Source: Clostridia bacterium
GTDB lineage: Bacteria; Bacillota; Clostridia; Oscillospirales; CAG-272
Direction: 5' to 3'
Length of the DNA stretch: 10,777 nucleotides
Assembly (NCBI GenBank): GCA_017960705.1
Contig: JAGCYR010000029.1
Coordinates: forward strand, 1-10,777
The position numbers and the translations under genes are program-made. Positions within the stretch are counted from its first letter, which is position 1, and each line of letters begins with the position of its first letter. Below the pieces are notes generated by a model. The model was not told where the DNA came from. It saw only the letters and a list, made by a program, of their open reading frames with translations, and did no database searches. This document shows, in pieces, positions 1 through 6,140 of this stretch.

Positions 1-152
1 ATCATCCCGGGCGTTCCGACGTAGAGGACGTAGTTGGAGAGCGACACCCCGAACCCGTCCTTCACCAGCCCGAACTTTTTCATCAAAGCCGTCGGCAGCA
101 TCAGAAGAACGAGGAGCAGAACGCGCGAAAACAGGACAGCGATATCGAACAT
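1..152 (-). CDS. AEC-family (auxin efflux carrier-like) transporter, N-terminal fragment
   Basis: The first 50 codons of a gene that runs off the left edge. The start ATG (152-150) is preceded by an AAAGGAAG ribosome binding site about 8 bases upstream. The peptide begins with a hydrophobic helix (residues about 3-24, rich in L, V and M), then a basic linker with KKFGLVKDGFG, then a second hydrophobic stretch with SNYVLYVGTPGM. This pattern, a helix, a K-rich turn and a helix ending near a Pro, is typical of the first two helices of AEC permeases, inner-membrane carriers of organic anions or other small metabolites. The gene starts 29 bases after the glycoside hydrolase stop on the same strand, so the two are probably cotranscribed. 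Substrate cannot be told from the fragment. Another membrane permease family remains possible because only about 50 residues are visible. Confidence 0.6.
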   Translation of the reverse strand, partial: MFDIAVLFSRVLLLVLLMLPTALMKKFGLVKDGFGVSLSNYVLYVGTPGM

Positions 153-181
153 TTAGAATATCTTCCTTTGAATGCAGGGGA

Positions 182-1534
182 TCAGTCGGCGGGTTCCAGC
201 GTGACGAGGCAGGTCGTGAAGAGCGCGAGGTCGAGATAAACCGTCGCGGATCTGCCGGTAAAGATCTCCTCTCGGACCGGCTCGTCGTCGTGATCCTTGT
301 CCAGCACGCGGAGGGTCATCTTGACCGGCGTTCCGGGCAGATCCTTCAGCTCGAGTTTGACCTTTTTGTTTTCGGCTTCGTCGAGATCTTCGTAGTAGGT
401 GAACATCACGGCGGCGTTCTTTTCGCCGATCGCGGCGGCGCCGTAGACGGTCGGATCGTCTGACTCGAATCTGGCGGCGGTCCCGCACTTGTAGAGCTGA
501 TTGAACATCCGGAACGGATAGTAGCCCTTCAGCCGGTCGCAGCACAGGTCGGTCGAGAACATACCGTTCATGGTGCAGGGACGCGCGTCGTAGTACATCA
601 GCATATCCAGCGGAACGTACTGCGAGGCGGCGACGGTCGACGCGATGAACGCGGCGCCTTTCAGGCGTTTCATCATCCTGAGAGAGTAGACCCAGTCGTC
701 ACCCGTCCATCCCTTGACGTAGTTCCATTCGTTCAGAATGCTTTCGGTCTTGGTGAAGCCGTGTGCGTCAAGCGCGGCTCGTACCTCTCTTTCGTATTCG
801 AGGACGCGTGAGGGAAGTTTTGCGTAGACGTGCCAGGAGAAGAAATCGAGCGGAACGTTATGCTCGCGGCAGAACGTGAGGAACTCGTCCTTCCAGCCGC
901 CCTTCGGGTTGCAGATGGCGGGACCGCCGATCATAAGGTGCGGGAAGCACGCCTTGAGGTGCTTCGCCGTGATCTCGAACAGATCGAAGAACTGGAGCTT
1001 CGTCCCGCCCCAGCATCTCTTGTGGGTCGAGTCGTCGCCGTCGAGATCGGGTTCGTTCCAGATCTCCCAGTATTTCATATCGTAGTGAAAACCGTCCGCC
1101 CAGCCCTCGGTGTAGTGGCGGATGATATGTTCGCAGACGACCGCCCACTTCTTGAAATCCGGAGGGGGAAGCGTTCCGTATTTTTTGCGCCAGTGCTCGA
1201 TCTTGTTGCCGAGACGGTAGAAGGGCTTGATCCCGGCGAAATCCATCACCTGCATATATTCGTCGGTCAGAACGAAGTCGTAGGACGCGGGATCGTCCGG
1301 ATCCTTCGAGAAATCTGGGAAGATCGCGACGATATCGACGGTATGCTCCCCTCCGTATTCGGCGAAGAAAGAGGCGTCGTGCGTTCTGGCGTAGGGGATG
1401 CCCGCTTCACGGAAATAGTCGATGTTGGTGACGCGCTGATCCGCCGTGAATTTGTAGACGGGACCGTTGTTGACGGCGTGCATGGGTTTCATCTGACCGA
1501 GTTTCTTCGAGAAATCGACAGAGACGGTTTGCAT
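182..1534 (-). CDS. Clan GH-A glycoside hydrolase, GH39/beta-xylosidase-like
   Basis: A 450-residue predicted retaining glycosidase with a TIM-barrel of the GH-A clan. The acid/base glutamate is E161 in WEIWNEPD (156-163). The nucleophile is probably E269 in SILNEWNY (265-272), about 108 residues later as expected for the two catalytic strands. SWHVYAKL (233-240) fits the substrate-binding strand before it. The C-terminal ~90 residues look like the small beta-domain that packs on GH39/GH51-type barrels. No signal peptide is present, so the enzyme should be cytoplasmic and act on imported oligosaccharides or glycosides. The start is fixed by AAGGAGAG 6 bases upstream of the ATG. The length is a little under the ~500 residues of characterised GH39 xylosidases. 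It is probably cotranscribed with the AEC transporter downstream. The clan is secure; family GH39 and xylosidase activity are inferred from general likeness. Confidence 0.75.
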   Translation of the reverse strand: MQTVSVDFSKKLGQMKPMHAVNNGPVYKFTADQRVTNIDYFREAGIPYARTHDASFFAEYGGEHTVDIVAIFPDFSKDPDDPASYDFVLTDEYMQVMDFAGIKPFYRLGNKIEHWRKKYGTLPPPDFKKWAVVCEHIIRHYTEGWADGFHYDMKYWEIWNEPDLDGDDSTHKRCWGGTKLQFFDLFEITAKHLKACFPHLMIGGPAICNPKGGWKDEFLTFCREHNVPLDFFSWHVYAKLPSRVLEYEREVRAALDAHGFTKTESILNEWNYVKGWTGDDWVYSLRMMKRLKGAAFIASTVAASQYVPLDMLMYYDARPCTMNGMFSTDLCCDRLKGYYPFRMFNQLYKCGTAARFESDDPTVYGAAAIGEKNAAVMFTYYEDLDEAENKKVKLELKDLPGTPVKMTLRVLDKDHDDEPVREEIFTGRSATVYLDLALFTTCLVTLEPAD

Positions 1535-1576
1535 AGTTCTCTCCTTTTGACCGATTTGGTCGTTTCATTCGATAAC

Positions 1577-1605
1577 ATTATAAAATATCTGCCGACGAAA
1601 GTCAA
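1577..1605 (-). promoter_or_regulatory. Sigma-A-type promoter for the glycoside hydrolase gene
   Basis: On the minus strand, a -35 box TTGACT (1605-1600) and a perfect -10 box TATAAT (1582-1577) are separated by 17 bases. Transcription should start near 1570, giving a leader of about 35 bases. The leader contains a short inverted repeat GACC-5-GGTC (1549-1561) directly beside the ribosome binding site (1541-1548), which could be an operator half-pair but is only 4 bp per arm. Confidence 0.8.
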
Positions 1606-1695
1606 GGAAAAGTACGGAAAATACGCCTTAATTCGGGGAATTGCAAACGGATTTTCCGGAAGAGAGACTTTTTTATAAAAAAGATGGAATTGCAC

Positions 1696-1724
1696 TTGAC
1701 AAGAAAAACGCTTCGTGCTATAAT
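1696..1724 (+). promoter_or_regulatory. Sigma-A-type promoter of the rplU-prp-rpmA operon
   Basis: A consensus -35 box TTGACA (1696-1701) lies 17 bases from a consensus -10 box TATAAT (1719-1724). A TG at 1716-1717 adds an extended -10 element. Every position of both hexamers matches consensus, as expected for a highly expressed ribosomal protein operon. Transcription should begin near 1731. It is divergent from the glycoside hydrolase promoter. Confidence 0.9.
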
Positions 1725-1730
1725 AATTCG

Positions 1731-1800
1731 ACGCTTGCACAGGGTCCAAGTGCGTTTACGCCGCCCGAGGCAGCGATTAAAAAGAAGAAAGAGAGGTGCT
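1731..1800 (+). promoter_or_regulatory. 5' leader of rplU, candidate ribosomal L21 leader
   Basis: About 74 bases lie between the predicted transcription start and the rplU start codon. They hold two potential small hairpins, GCAC-9-GTGC (1737-1753) and GCC-6-GGC (1760-1771), followed by an A-rich single-stranded stretch (1778-1790) and the ribosome binding site. Leaders in front of rplU in many Bacillota form a structured L21-binding element used for autogenous control. Position and size fit, but I cannot confirm the conserved core by eye. Confidence 0.4.
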
Positions 1801-1804
1801 TTTC

Positions 1805-2116
1805 GTGTTTGCAGTTTTTGAAACGGGTGGAAAGCAGTACAAGGTCTCCGAGGGCGATATCGTCAAGATCGAACGCCTTGCCGTGAAGGACGGAGAGACC
1901 GTTACCTTTACGAAGGTCCTTGCCGTCGGCGGTGACAAGCTTTCGGTCGGCGCTCCCTACGTGGACGGCGCTTCGGTGAAAGCCGAGGTTCTCGCCGCGG
2001 AGCAGAAAGACAGAAAGATCTACGTCTTCAAGTACAAAGCCAAGAAGAACGAAAAGAAGAAGATCGGTCACAGACAGCTCTTCACGAAGATCAAGATCAC
2101 GTCCATCAACGCCTGA
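1805..2116 (+). CDS. rplU: 50S ribosomal protein L21
   Basis: A 103-residue L21 protein, the usual length, which binds 23S rRNA in the large subunit. The N-terminus FAVFETGGKQYKVSEGD and the C-terminal HRQLFTKIKI segment are diagnostic. I choose the GTG at 1805 because it gives the canonical N-terminus (V/M-FAVFETGGKQ) and sits 7 bases after AGAGGT (1792-1797). The in-frame GTG at 1796 would add three residues and lie within the ribosome binding site. It is the first gene of the rplU-prp-rpmA operon. The stop lies two bases before the prp start, suggesting translational coupling. Confidence 0.95.
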   Translation: MFAVFETGGKQYKVSEGDIVKIERLAVKDGETVTFTKVLAVGGDKLSVGAPYVDGASVKAEVLAAEQKDRKIYVFKYKAKKNEKKKIGHRQLFTKIKITSINA

Positions 2117-2118
2117 AT

Positions 2119-2481
2119 ATGACGACGGTTGTATTCTACAAGACCAACGGCATCTACTACGGTTTCGAGGAACAGGGGCACACCGGCTTCGGTGAAGAGG
2201 GGAACGACGTTCTCTGCGCCGCGCTTTCTTCGATGACCATGCTTCTCATCAATGCGATCGAGGTCAGTTACGCTTGTGACGTCGAGTACACGATCGACGA
2301 GAAGACCACCGATATCCGCGTGATCGCGAAGTCGGCGCTTCCCGCGTATGAGAAGGACGAGAAAAAGCAGTACGCCGTCTCGGGTCTTATCAGCGCTTAC
2401 TATTTCCAACTGATGGATCTCCTCGAGGATTATTACGATTTCCTCGACGTGAAGGAGATCGAACGGGATCCCGAAAAGTAA
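2119..2481 (+). CDS. prp: Ribosomal-processing cysteine protease Prp (YsxB family)
   Basis: A 120-residue homologue of Prp, the protease that removes the N-terminal extension of ribosomal protein L27 in Bacillota. The catalytic dyad is visible as H21 in QGHTGF (19-24) and C33 in NDVLCAALS (29-37), at the spacing known for Prp. The rest is the compact alpha/beta fold, with an acidic C-terminus. The gene lies between rplU and rpmA in the classical order. Its ATG is two bases after the rplU stop and no clear ribosome binding site precedes it, so translation probably depends on ribosomes finishing rplU. It is somewhat longer than many family members. Confidence 0.93.
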   Translation: MTTVVFYKTNGIYYGFEEQGHTGFGEEGNDVLCAALSSMTMLLINAIEVSYACDVEYTIDEKTTDIRVIAKSALPAYEKDEKKQYAVSGLISAYYFQLMDLLEDYYDFLDVKEIERDPEK

Positions 2482-2511
2482 GCGACCATCTAAACAAGGA
2501 GGAATAAAGAA

Positions 2512-2790
2512 ATGTTGAAACTCGGTTTGCAGTTCTTTGCTCACAAAAAGGGCGTCGGCTCGACCAAGAACGGTCGTGACAGCGAATCCAAGCGTCTCGG
2601 CGTGAAGCGCGCGGACGGGCAGGCGGTCCTTGCCGGTAACATTCTTGTCCGGCAGCGCGGGACGAAGATCCGTCCCGGCGTGAACGTCGGTCGCGGTTCG
2701 GACGATACGCTCTTCGCTCTGGTGGACGGCGTCGTCAGATTTGAGACCAAGAACAACCACAAGCAGGTCAGCGTTTACGCTGCCGAATGA
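2512..2790 (+). CDS. rpmA: 50S ribosomal protein L27 with Prp-cleaved N-terminal extension
   Basis: A 92-residue L27, a large-subunit protein whose N-terminal tail reaches the peptidyl-transferase centre. The protein begins MLKLGLQFF-AHKKG, matching the Prp site in which cleavage after the second Phe (F9) removes nine residues before the functional A10. The conserved core with STKNGRDSESKRLGVKRADG and RQRGTKIRPG is intact. AAGGAGG (2496-2502) precedes the ATG by 9 bases. It is the third gene of the operon and is followed by a hairpin terminator. Confidence 0.96.
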   Translation: MLKLGLQFFAHKKGVGSTKNGRDSESKRLGVKRADGQAVLAGNILVRQRGTKIRPGVNVGRGSDDTLFALVDGVVRFETKNNHKQVSVYAAE

Positions 2791-2797
2791 AAGATTC

Positions 2798-2833
2798 GTG
2801 CCGCGGCTCAATCGAGCGGCGGCACGGTTTTCT
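2798..2833 (+). terminator. Intrinsic terminator after rpmA
   Basis: GTGCCGC (2798-2804) pairs with GCGGCAC (2819-2825), a G-G mismatch follows, then GCTC (2806-2809) pairs with GAGC (2814-2817) around a four-base AATC loop. A TTTTCT run starts two bases after the stem. The U tract is short, so some read-through into galE is likely, especially as no clear separate galE promoter is visible. Confidence 0.75.
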
Positions 2834-2862
2834 ATTAAGAGAACATACGCGGAGGTAACAGT

Positions 2863-3894
2863 ATGGCATACGTTCTTGTAACGGGCGGAACCGGTTTTAT
2901 CGGCTCGCATACCGTCGTGGAACTGATCAATGCGGGGAAGGACGTTCTGATCGTCGATTCGCTTATCAACAGTAAAAAGACGGTCCTCGACCAGATCAAG
3001 AAGATCACCGGCGTCAAGCCGAAGTTCATCAAGGCGGATCTCGTGGACGAGAACGCCGTCACCCGGATCTTCACCGACAACGAGATCGAATCGGTCATCC
3101 ATTTTGCAGGGCTCAAAGCGGTCGGAGAATCGGTTAAGATCCCCTTGATGTACTATCAGAACAATCTGATCAGCACCTTGAATATCCTGAACAATATGCT
3201 GGCGCATGGCGTCGACAAGCTTGTGTTCAGTTCGTCCGCGACCGTGTACGGCGATCCCGCGTCGGTCCCGATCCGCGAGGATTTCCCGCTCTCCGCGACC
3301 AATCCGTACGGACGGACCAAGCTGATGATCGAACAGATCCTTTCGGATATGGCGAAAGCGATCCCGCACGTCAGATTCTCGGTCCTTCGGTACTTCAACC
3401 CGATCGGCGCTCACGAGAGCGGACACCTCGGGGAAGATCCACGAGGTATCCCGAACAACCTTGTCCCGTACGTCGCACGCGTAGCCGCCGGGATCCTTCC
3501 GCAGGTCAACGTGTTTGGCAACGATTATAAGACCCACGACGGAACGGGCGTCCGCGACTACATCCACGTCGTCGATCTTGCAAGAGCCCATCTGGCGGCG
3601 CTGAAACGGCTGGACGAAACGAACGAAACCATCGAACGTTTCAATATCGGGACTGGGAGGGGCTACTCGGTCCTCGACGTCATCCGCGCCTACGAAAAGG
3701 CGGCGGGTGTCAATATCCCGTACGTCATCACCGAACGCCGCAGCGGGGATATCGACGCATGCTACGCCGACCCGACCAAGGCGAAAGAGATCCTGCACTG
3801 GGAGGCGGAATACGACCTCGACAGAATGTGCCGCGACTCGGTCAGATTCCTTCAGATGTATCCCGAAGGGATCCCCGAGGATACATCCTTCTGA
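2863..3894 (+). CDS. galE: UDP-glucose 4-epimerase
   Basis: A 343-residue short-chain dehydrogenase/reductase-family epimerase that interconverts UDP-glucose and UDP-galactose (Leloir pathway, and supply of galactose for surface polysaccharides), in the cytoplasm with bound NAD. The NAD-binding Rossmann motif TGGTGFIGSH is at 7-16. The catalytic set is S125 in FSSSATVYG (122-130), Y149 and K153 in YGRTK. RYFNPIGAH and GTGVRDYIHVVDLARAH are typical GalE signatures. Length is standard (about 330-345). A GGAGG ribosome binding site sits 7 bases upstream. It follows the rpmA terminator by about 30 bases, in the place where obg usually lies. UDP-GlcNAc epimerase activity cannot be excluded from sequence alone. 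Confidence 0.95.
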   Translation: MAYVLVTGGTGFIGSHTVVELINAGKDVLIVDSLINSKKTVLDQIKKITGVKPKFIKADLVDENAVTRIFTDNEIESVIHFAGLKAVGESVKIPLMYYQNNLISTLNILNNMLAHGVDKLVFSSSATVYGDPASVPIREDFPLSATNPYGRTKLMIEQILSDMAKAIPHVRFSVLRYFNPIGAHESGHLGEDPRGIPNNLVPYVARVAAGILPQVNVFGNDYKTHDGTGVRDYIHVVDLARAHLAALKRLDETNETIERFNIGTGRGYSVLDVIRAYEKAAGVNIPYVITERRSGDIDACYADPTKAKEILHWEAEYDLDRMCRDSVRFLQMYPEGIPEDTSF

Positions 3895-3911
3895 TCATAT
3901 CATAAAATCAA

Positions 3912-3941
3912 AGCGATCCGGTCGATCCGGGTCGCTCTTTT
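3912..3941. terminator. Bidirectional terminator between galE and the convergent desulfurase gene
   Basis: AGCGA (3912-3916) pairs with TCGCT (3932-3936), then a T-G wobble, then CCGG (3918-3921) with CCGG (3927-3930), around a five-base loop. TTTT (3938-3941) follows on the plus strand. On the minus strand the stem is followed by TTTGATTTTATG, so it can also stop transcripts of the convergent gene. Confidence 0.75.
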
Positions 3942-3962
3942 ACATCTGCCCTAAAATAAATC

Positions 3963-5090
3963 TTAATATTGCTTCATTTCGCGTAAAGAAGAGACCAATT
4001 TATCGACGTCGTTTGCCGTGTTAAAGGCACCGAAACTGATCCGTACCGTGCCTTCCGGAAAGGTGCCGAGCCGCCGATGGATCAACGGCGCGCAGTGCAG
4101 CCCGGCGCGGACAGCGATCCCGATTTTGTCGAGCCGTCGGGCGGTCTCTTCGGGTGAGCGTAACGATTCGCGGAAGGAAAGGACGGACGACGCGGCGTTC
4201 TCATTTCCGTACAGGATGATCCCCGGAATATCGGAGAGCTTCTCGCGGGCGTACCGAACAAGCAATCGTTCGCGTTCGGCGATCAGATCGGGATCTCGCG
4301 CCCGAAGAAAGCGTATCCCCGCGGCAAGAGACGCGATCGCGGGCGTTGACAGCGTTCCCGCCTCGTACCGGTCGGGAAGATACGGCGGCATTTCGGGATT
4401 TGCCGATTCGCTCCCGCTTCCCCCGCAAATGAAGGGATTGCAGTTGGTAGCGTTTTTCAAGTACAGAAACCCGCTGCCTTGTATGCCGTAGAGCGCCTTG
4501 TGCCCCGGGACCGCGATCGCGTCGGCAAGATGCGTGACGGTTCGGTCGGGTGTTCCGTGACCGATCCATTGGGAACCGTCAATGATCAAATAGAATCCGC
4601 GCGCTTTGGAATACGCTGCGATCTCACGAACGGGCAATCGATCCCCGGTTACGTTCGATATGGGATTGCAGATCAGGATCGCGGTCTCTTTCGTTTCACC
4701 CTTTTTCAGGTTCGCGAGAACGTCTCCTTGACCCGAGAATACCGAGTAATCCGCGATCCCGTCCTTTTGCAGTCGTGCGACGGGGCGAAGAACGGCGTTG
4801 TGCTCTTGGTCGGAGATCAGGATATGGTCCCCGCGTTCTACCCGCGTGTAGAGCGCTAGATTTAATGCGTAGGTCGCGTTCGGTGTAAAGACGATCGAGG
4901 ACGGGTCGGGAACGCCGAGGAAATCCGCGATCTCGCACCTTGCGTCGTAGACGGTCTCTGCGGCGACAAGAGAAAGTGCGTGCGCCCCTCTTCCGGGGTT
5001 TCCTCCGATCTTCTCAATACAGTCCGCGACGGCTCGTTTGACCTCGGCGGGTTTCGGAAAGGTCGTGGCGGCGTTATCGAGGTAGATCAC
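3963..5090 (-). CDS. Cysteine desulfurase-family class V aminotransferase (EF2568-like)
   Basis: A 375-residue PLP enzyme related to NifS/SufS and closest in style to the clostridial/enterococcal cysteine desulfurase family typified by EF2568. The PLP lysine is K198 in PGHKALYG, stacking His is H97 in SDQEHNAV, and the cofactor Asp is D171 in IIDGSQ. The persulfide-carrying Cys is C333 in VRAGLHCAPL. The N-terminus YLDNAATTFPKP is classical. The start is GTG at 5090 because it gives this N-terminus and lies after AGGCGG. A longer frame back to 5189 exists but would overlap the upstream gene extensively. The GTG overlaps the stop of the DUF3343 gene as GTGA, indicating coupled translation. Likely role: mobilise sulfur or selenium from cysteine or selenocysteine for delivery to the neighbouring carrier. 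The sulfur/selenium preference is unknown. Confidence 0.88.
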   Translation of the reverse strand: MIYLDNAATTFPKPAEVKRAVADCIEKIGGNPGRGAHALSLVAAETVYDARCEIADFLGVPDPSSIVFTPNATYALNLALYTRVERGDHILISDQEHNAVLRPVARLQKDGIADYSVFSGQGDVLANLKKGETKETAILICNPISNVTGDRLPVREIAAYSKARGFYLIIDGSQWIGHGTPDRTVTHLADAIAVPGHKALYGIQGSGFLYLKNATNCNPFICGGSGSESANPEMPPYLPDRYEAGTLSTPAIASLAAGIRFLRARDPDLIAERERLLVRYAREKLSDIPGIILYGNENAASSVLSFRESLRSPEETARRLDKIGIAVRAGLHCAPLIHRRLGTFPEGTVRISFGAFNTANDVDKLVSSLREMKQY

Positions 5091-5305
5091 CTGTCCGCCT
5101 CGCGCATTTTGAAGCCGATCCCCGCTTGTGAAAGGATCGCGGTCACGCGATAGGCGTCGCGCTCCGAAAAGGAAAGACCGTTGGAACACCCCTCCGTTTT
5201 ATCGGTCTCCTTGACCACGTTTGCCGTGATCCCCTCCCGAGCGAGCAGCCGTTTCGCTTTGATCGCGTATGAGATCGATCCGATCAGGATCTTTCCGTAT
5301 TCCAT
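5087..5305 (-). CDS. DUF3343 putative Se/S carrier-like protein
   Basis: A 72-residue protein of the DUF3343 family, annotated in Pfam as a putative Se/S carrier-like domain. Visible features are a beta strand with YGKILIGSISYAIKAKRLLA (3-22), a likely carrier Cys at C40 in TEGCSNGLSF, and a C-terminal AILSQAGIGFKMRE. Such proteins are thought to receive a persulfide or perselenide on the Cys and pass it on. The gene overlaps the cysteine desulfurase gene by four bases (GTGA), so the two are made together. AAAGGAAA lies about 10 bases before the ATG. No convincing sigma-A promoter was found in the minus-strand region just upstream. No selD, selA or molybdenum hydroxylase gene is in view, so the selenium link rests on family context only. 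Confidence 0.8.
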   Translation of the reverse strand: MEYGKILIGSISYAIKAKRLLAREGITANVVKETDKTEGCSNGLSFSERDAYRVTAILSQAGIGFKMREADR

Positions 5306-5433
5306 ATCCCGTTTTTCCTTTCCGCTTTGGGTCTCCTATCAACAGAATATGCAAAAGACGGCCCTTCCGACAGAACAAAAGGGTCCGCTTCCGAAAAAAA
5401 CGGGTAAAACCTTGAAAAAATGGGGAATTCGGG

Positions 5434-5462
5434 TAGACAAAAGCGGGAACGGGTGTTATAAT
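5434..5462 (+). promoter_or_regulatory. Promoter of the MBL-glnS-metY-comF operon
   Basis: A -35-like TAGACA (5434-5439) stands 17 bases before a perfect TATAAT (5457-5462), with TG at 5454-5455 forming an extended -10. The start should fall near 5469, leaving a leader of only about 20 bases that holds the ribosome binding site AAGGAGG (5476-5482). This also argues against the upstream ATG at 5466 as translation start. Confidence 0.85.
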
Positions 5463-5489
5463 AAAATGAAGAAACAAGGAGGCGCCGGT

Positions 5490-6119
5490 ATGGGCAGGAT
5501 CGTGACGTTCGAGGGCCGCGGGATCGGCTCGAACTGCTATCTGTTCTGGGACGACGAAAAAGAAAACGCCGTCGTGATCGATCCGTCCGCATCCCCCGAG
5601 ACGACGGCGCCGGTTTTCGGTCACGCGATCCCGTATATCCGCGCGATCCTACTGACCCACGCGCATGCCGATCACATGATGAATCTCCGGAAATGGAAAG
5701 AGGCGACCGGGGCGCCCATTTTGATCGGACGCTTTGACAGATACGCTTTGTCGGATCCCAACGCCAACGTGGCGGATCTGCTGGGGCTGCCGAACGGGGA
5801 TTACGGAGACGCGGACAGGGGGCTGGAAGACCGTGAAGAGATCGCGGTCGGTCGGGAAAAACTGACCGTGCTGCACACGCCGGGACACACCGCCGGTTCG
5901 GTCTGCTATCTTACCTCGGACGCGCTTTTCTCGGGCGACACGATCTTTGCGCTAGGAGGGGTCGGACGGACCGATTTCTTCGGCGGTTCGGACAAGTCTC
6001 TTGCCGAATCGGTGCGGTCGTTGCTCTCGCTGCCGAAAGATCTTACCGTATATCCCGGTCACGGACCAAAGACCACAATAGCCCTTGAAAGGCTCTATCA
6101 TTCATATACGCCCGACTGA
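5490..6119 (+). CDS. Metallo-beta-lactamase-fold hydrolase (YcbL/glyoxalase II-like)
   Basis: A 209-residue cytoplasmic hydrolase of the metallo-beta-lactamase superfamily. The metal ligands are all visible: H57, H59, D61 and H62 in THAHADH, H133 in TPGHTAGS, D150 in FSGDT, and H191 in YPGHGP. This set and the short length match the YcbL-like branch related to hydroxyacylglutathione hydrolase, without the C-terminal glyoxalase II domain that binds glutathione. The true substrate is probably a thioester but is not known. The start ATG at 5490 follows AAGGAGG by 7 bases. It is the first gene of an operon and is followed 21 bases later by glnS. In-frame codons extend upstream to 5181 but lie before the promoter and are not coding. 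Confidence 0.9.
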   Translation: MGRIVTFEGRGIGSNCYLFWDDEKENAVVIDPSASPETTAPVFGHAIPYIRAILLTHAHADHMMNLRKWKEATGAPILIGRFDRYALSDPNANVADLLGLPNGDYGDADRGLEDREEIAVGREKLTVLHTPGHTAGSVCYLTSDALFSGDTIFALGGVGRTDFFGGSDKSLAESVRSLLSLPKDLTVYPGHGPKTTIALERLYHSYTPD

Positions 6120-6140
6120 CGGGACGAAAGGAATCCGCAT

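Noticed and set aside
1549..1561. Inverted repeat GACC-5-GGTC as a repressor operator for the glycoside hydrolase
   Set aside because: Each arm is only 4 bp, does not extend, and does not match a regulator motif I know; mentioned only as a weak possibility in the promoter entry.
830..1678. Plus-strand open frame opposite the glycoside hydrolase
   Set aside because: It runs across the hydrolase promoter and is antisense to a gene with both catalytic glutamates; no motif was found.
2068..3798. A long open frame on the minus strand opposite prp, rpmA and galE
   Set aside because: It lies entirely antisense to three well-identified genes and its peptide looks like a reverse translation of GC-rich codons, with many D, R, V and L residues and no recognisable motif.
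5181..5489. N-terminal extension of the metallo-hydrolase upstream of 5490
   Set aside because: It overlaps the promoter and the divergent DUF3343 gene; the ATG at 5490 has an ideal ribosome binding site and gives the family's usual N-terminus.
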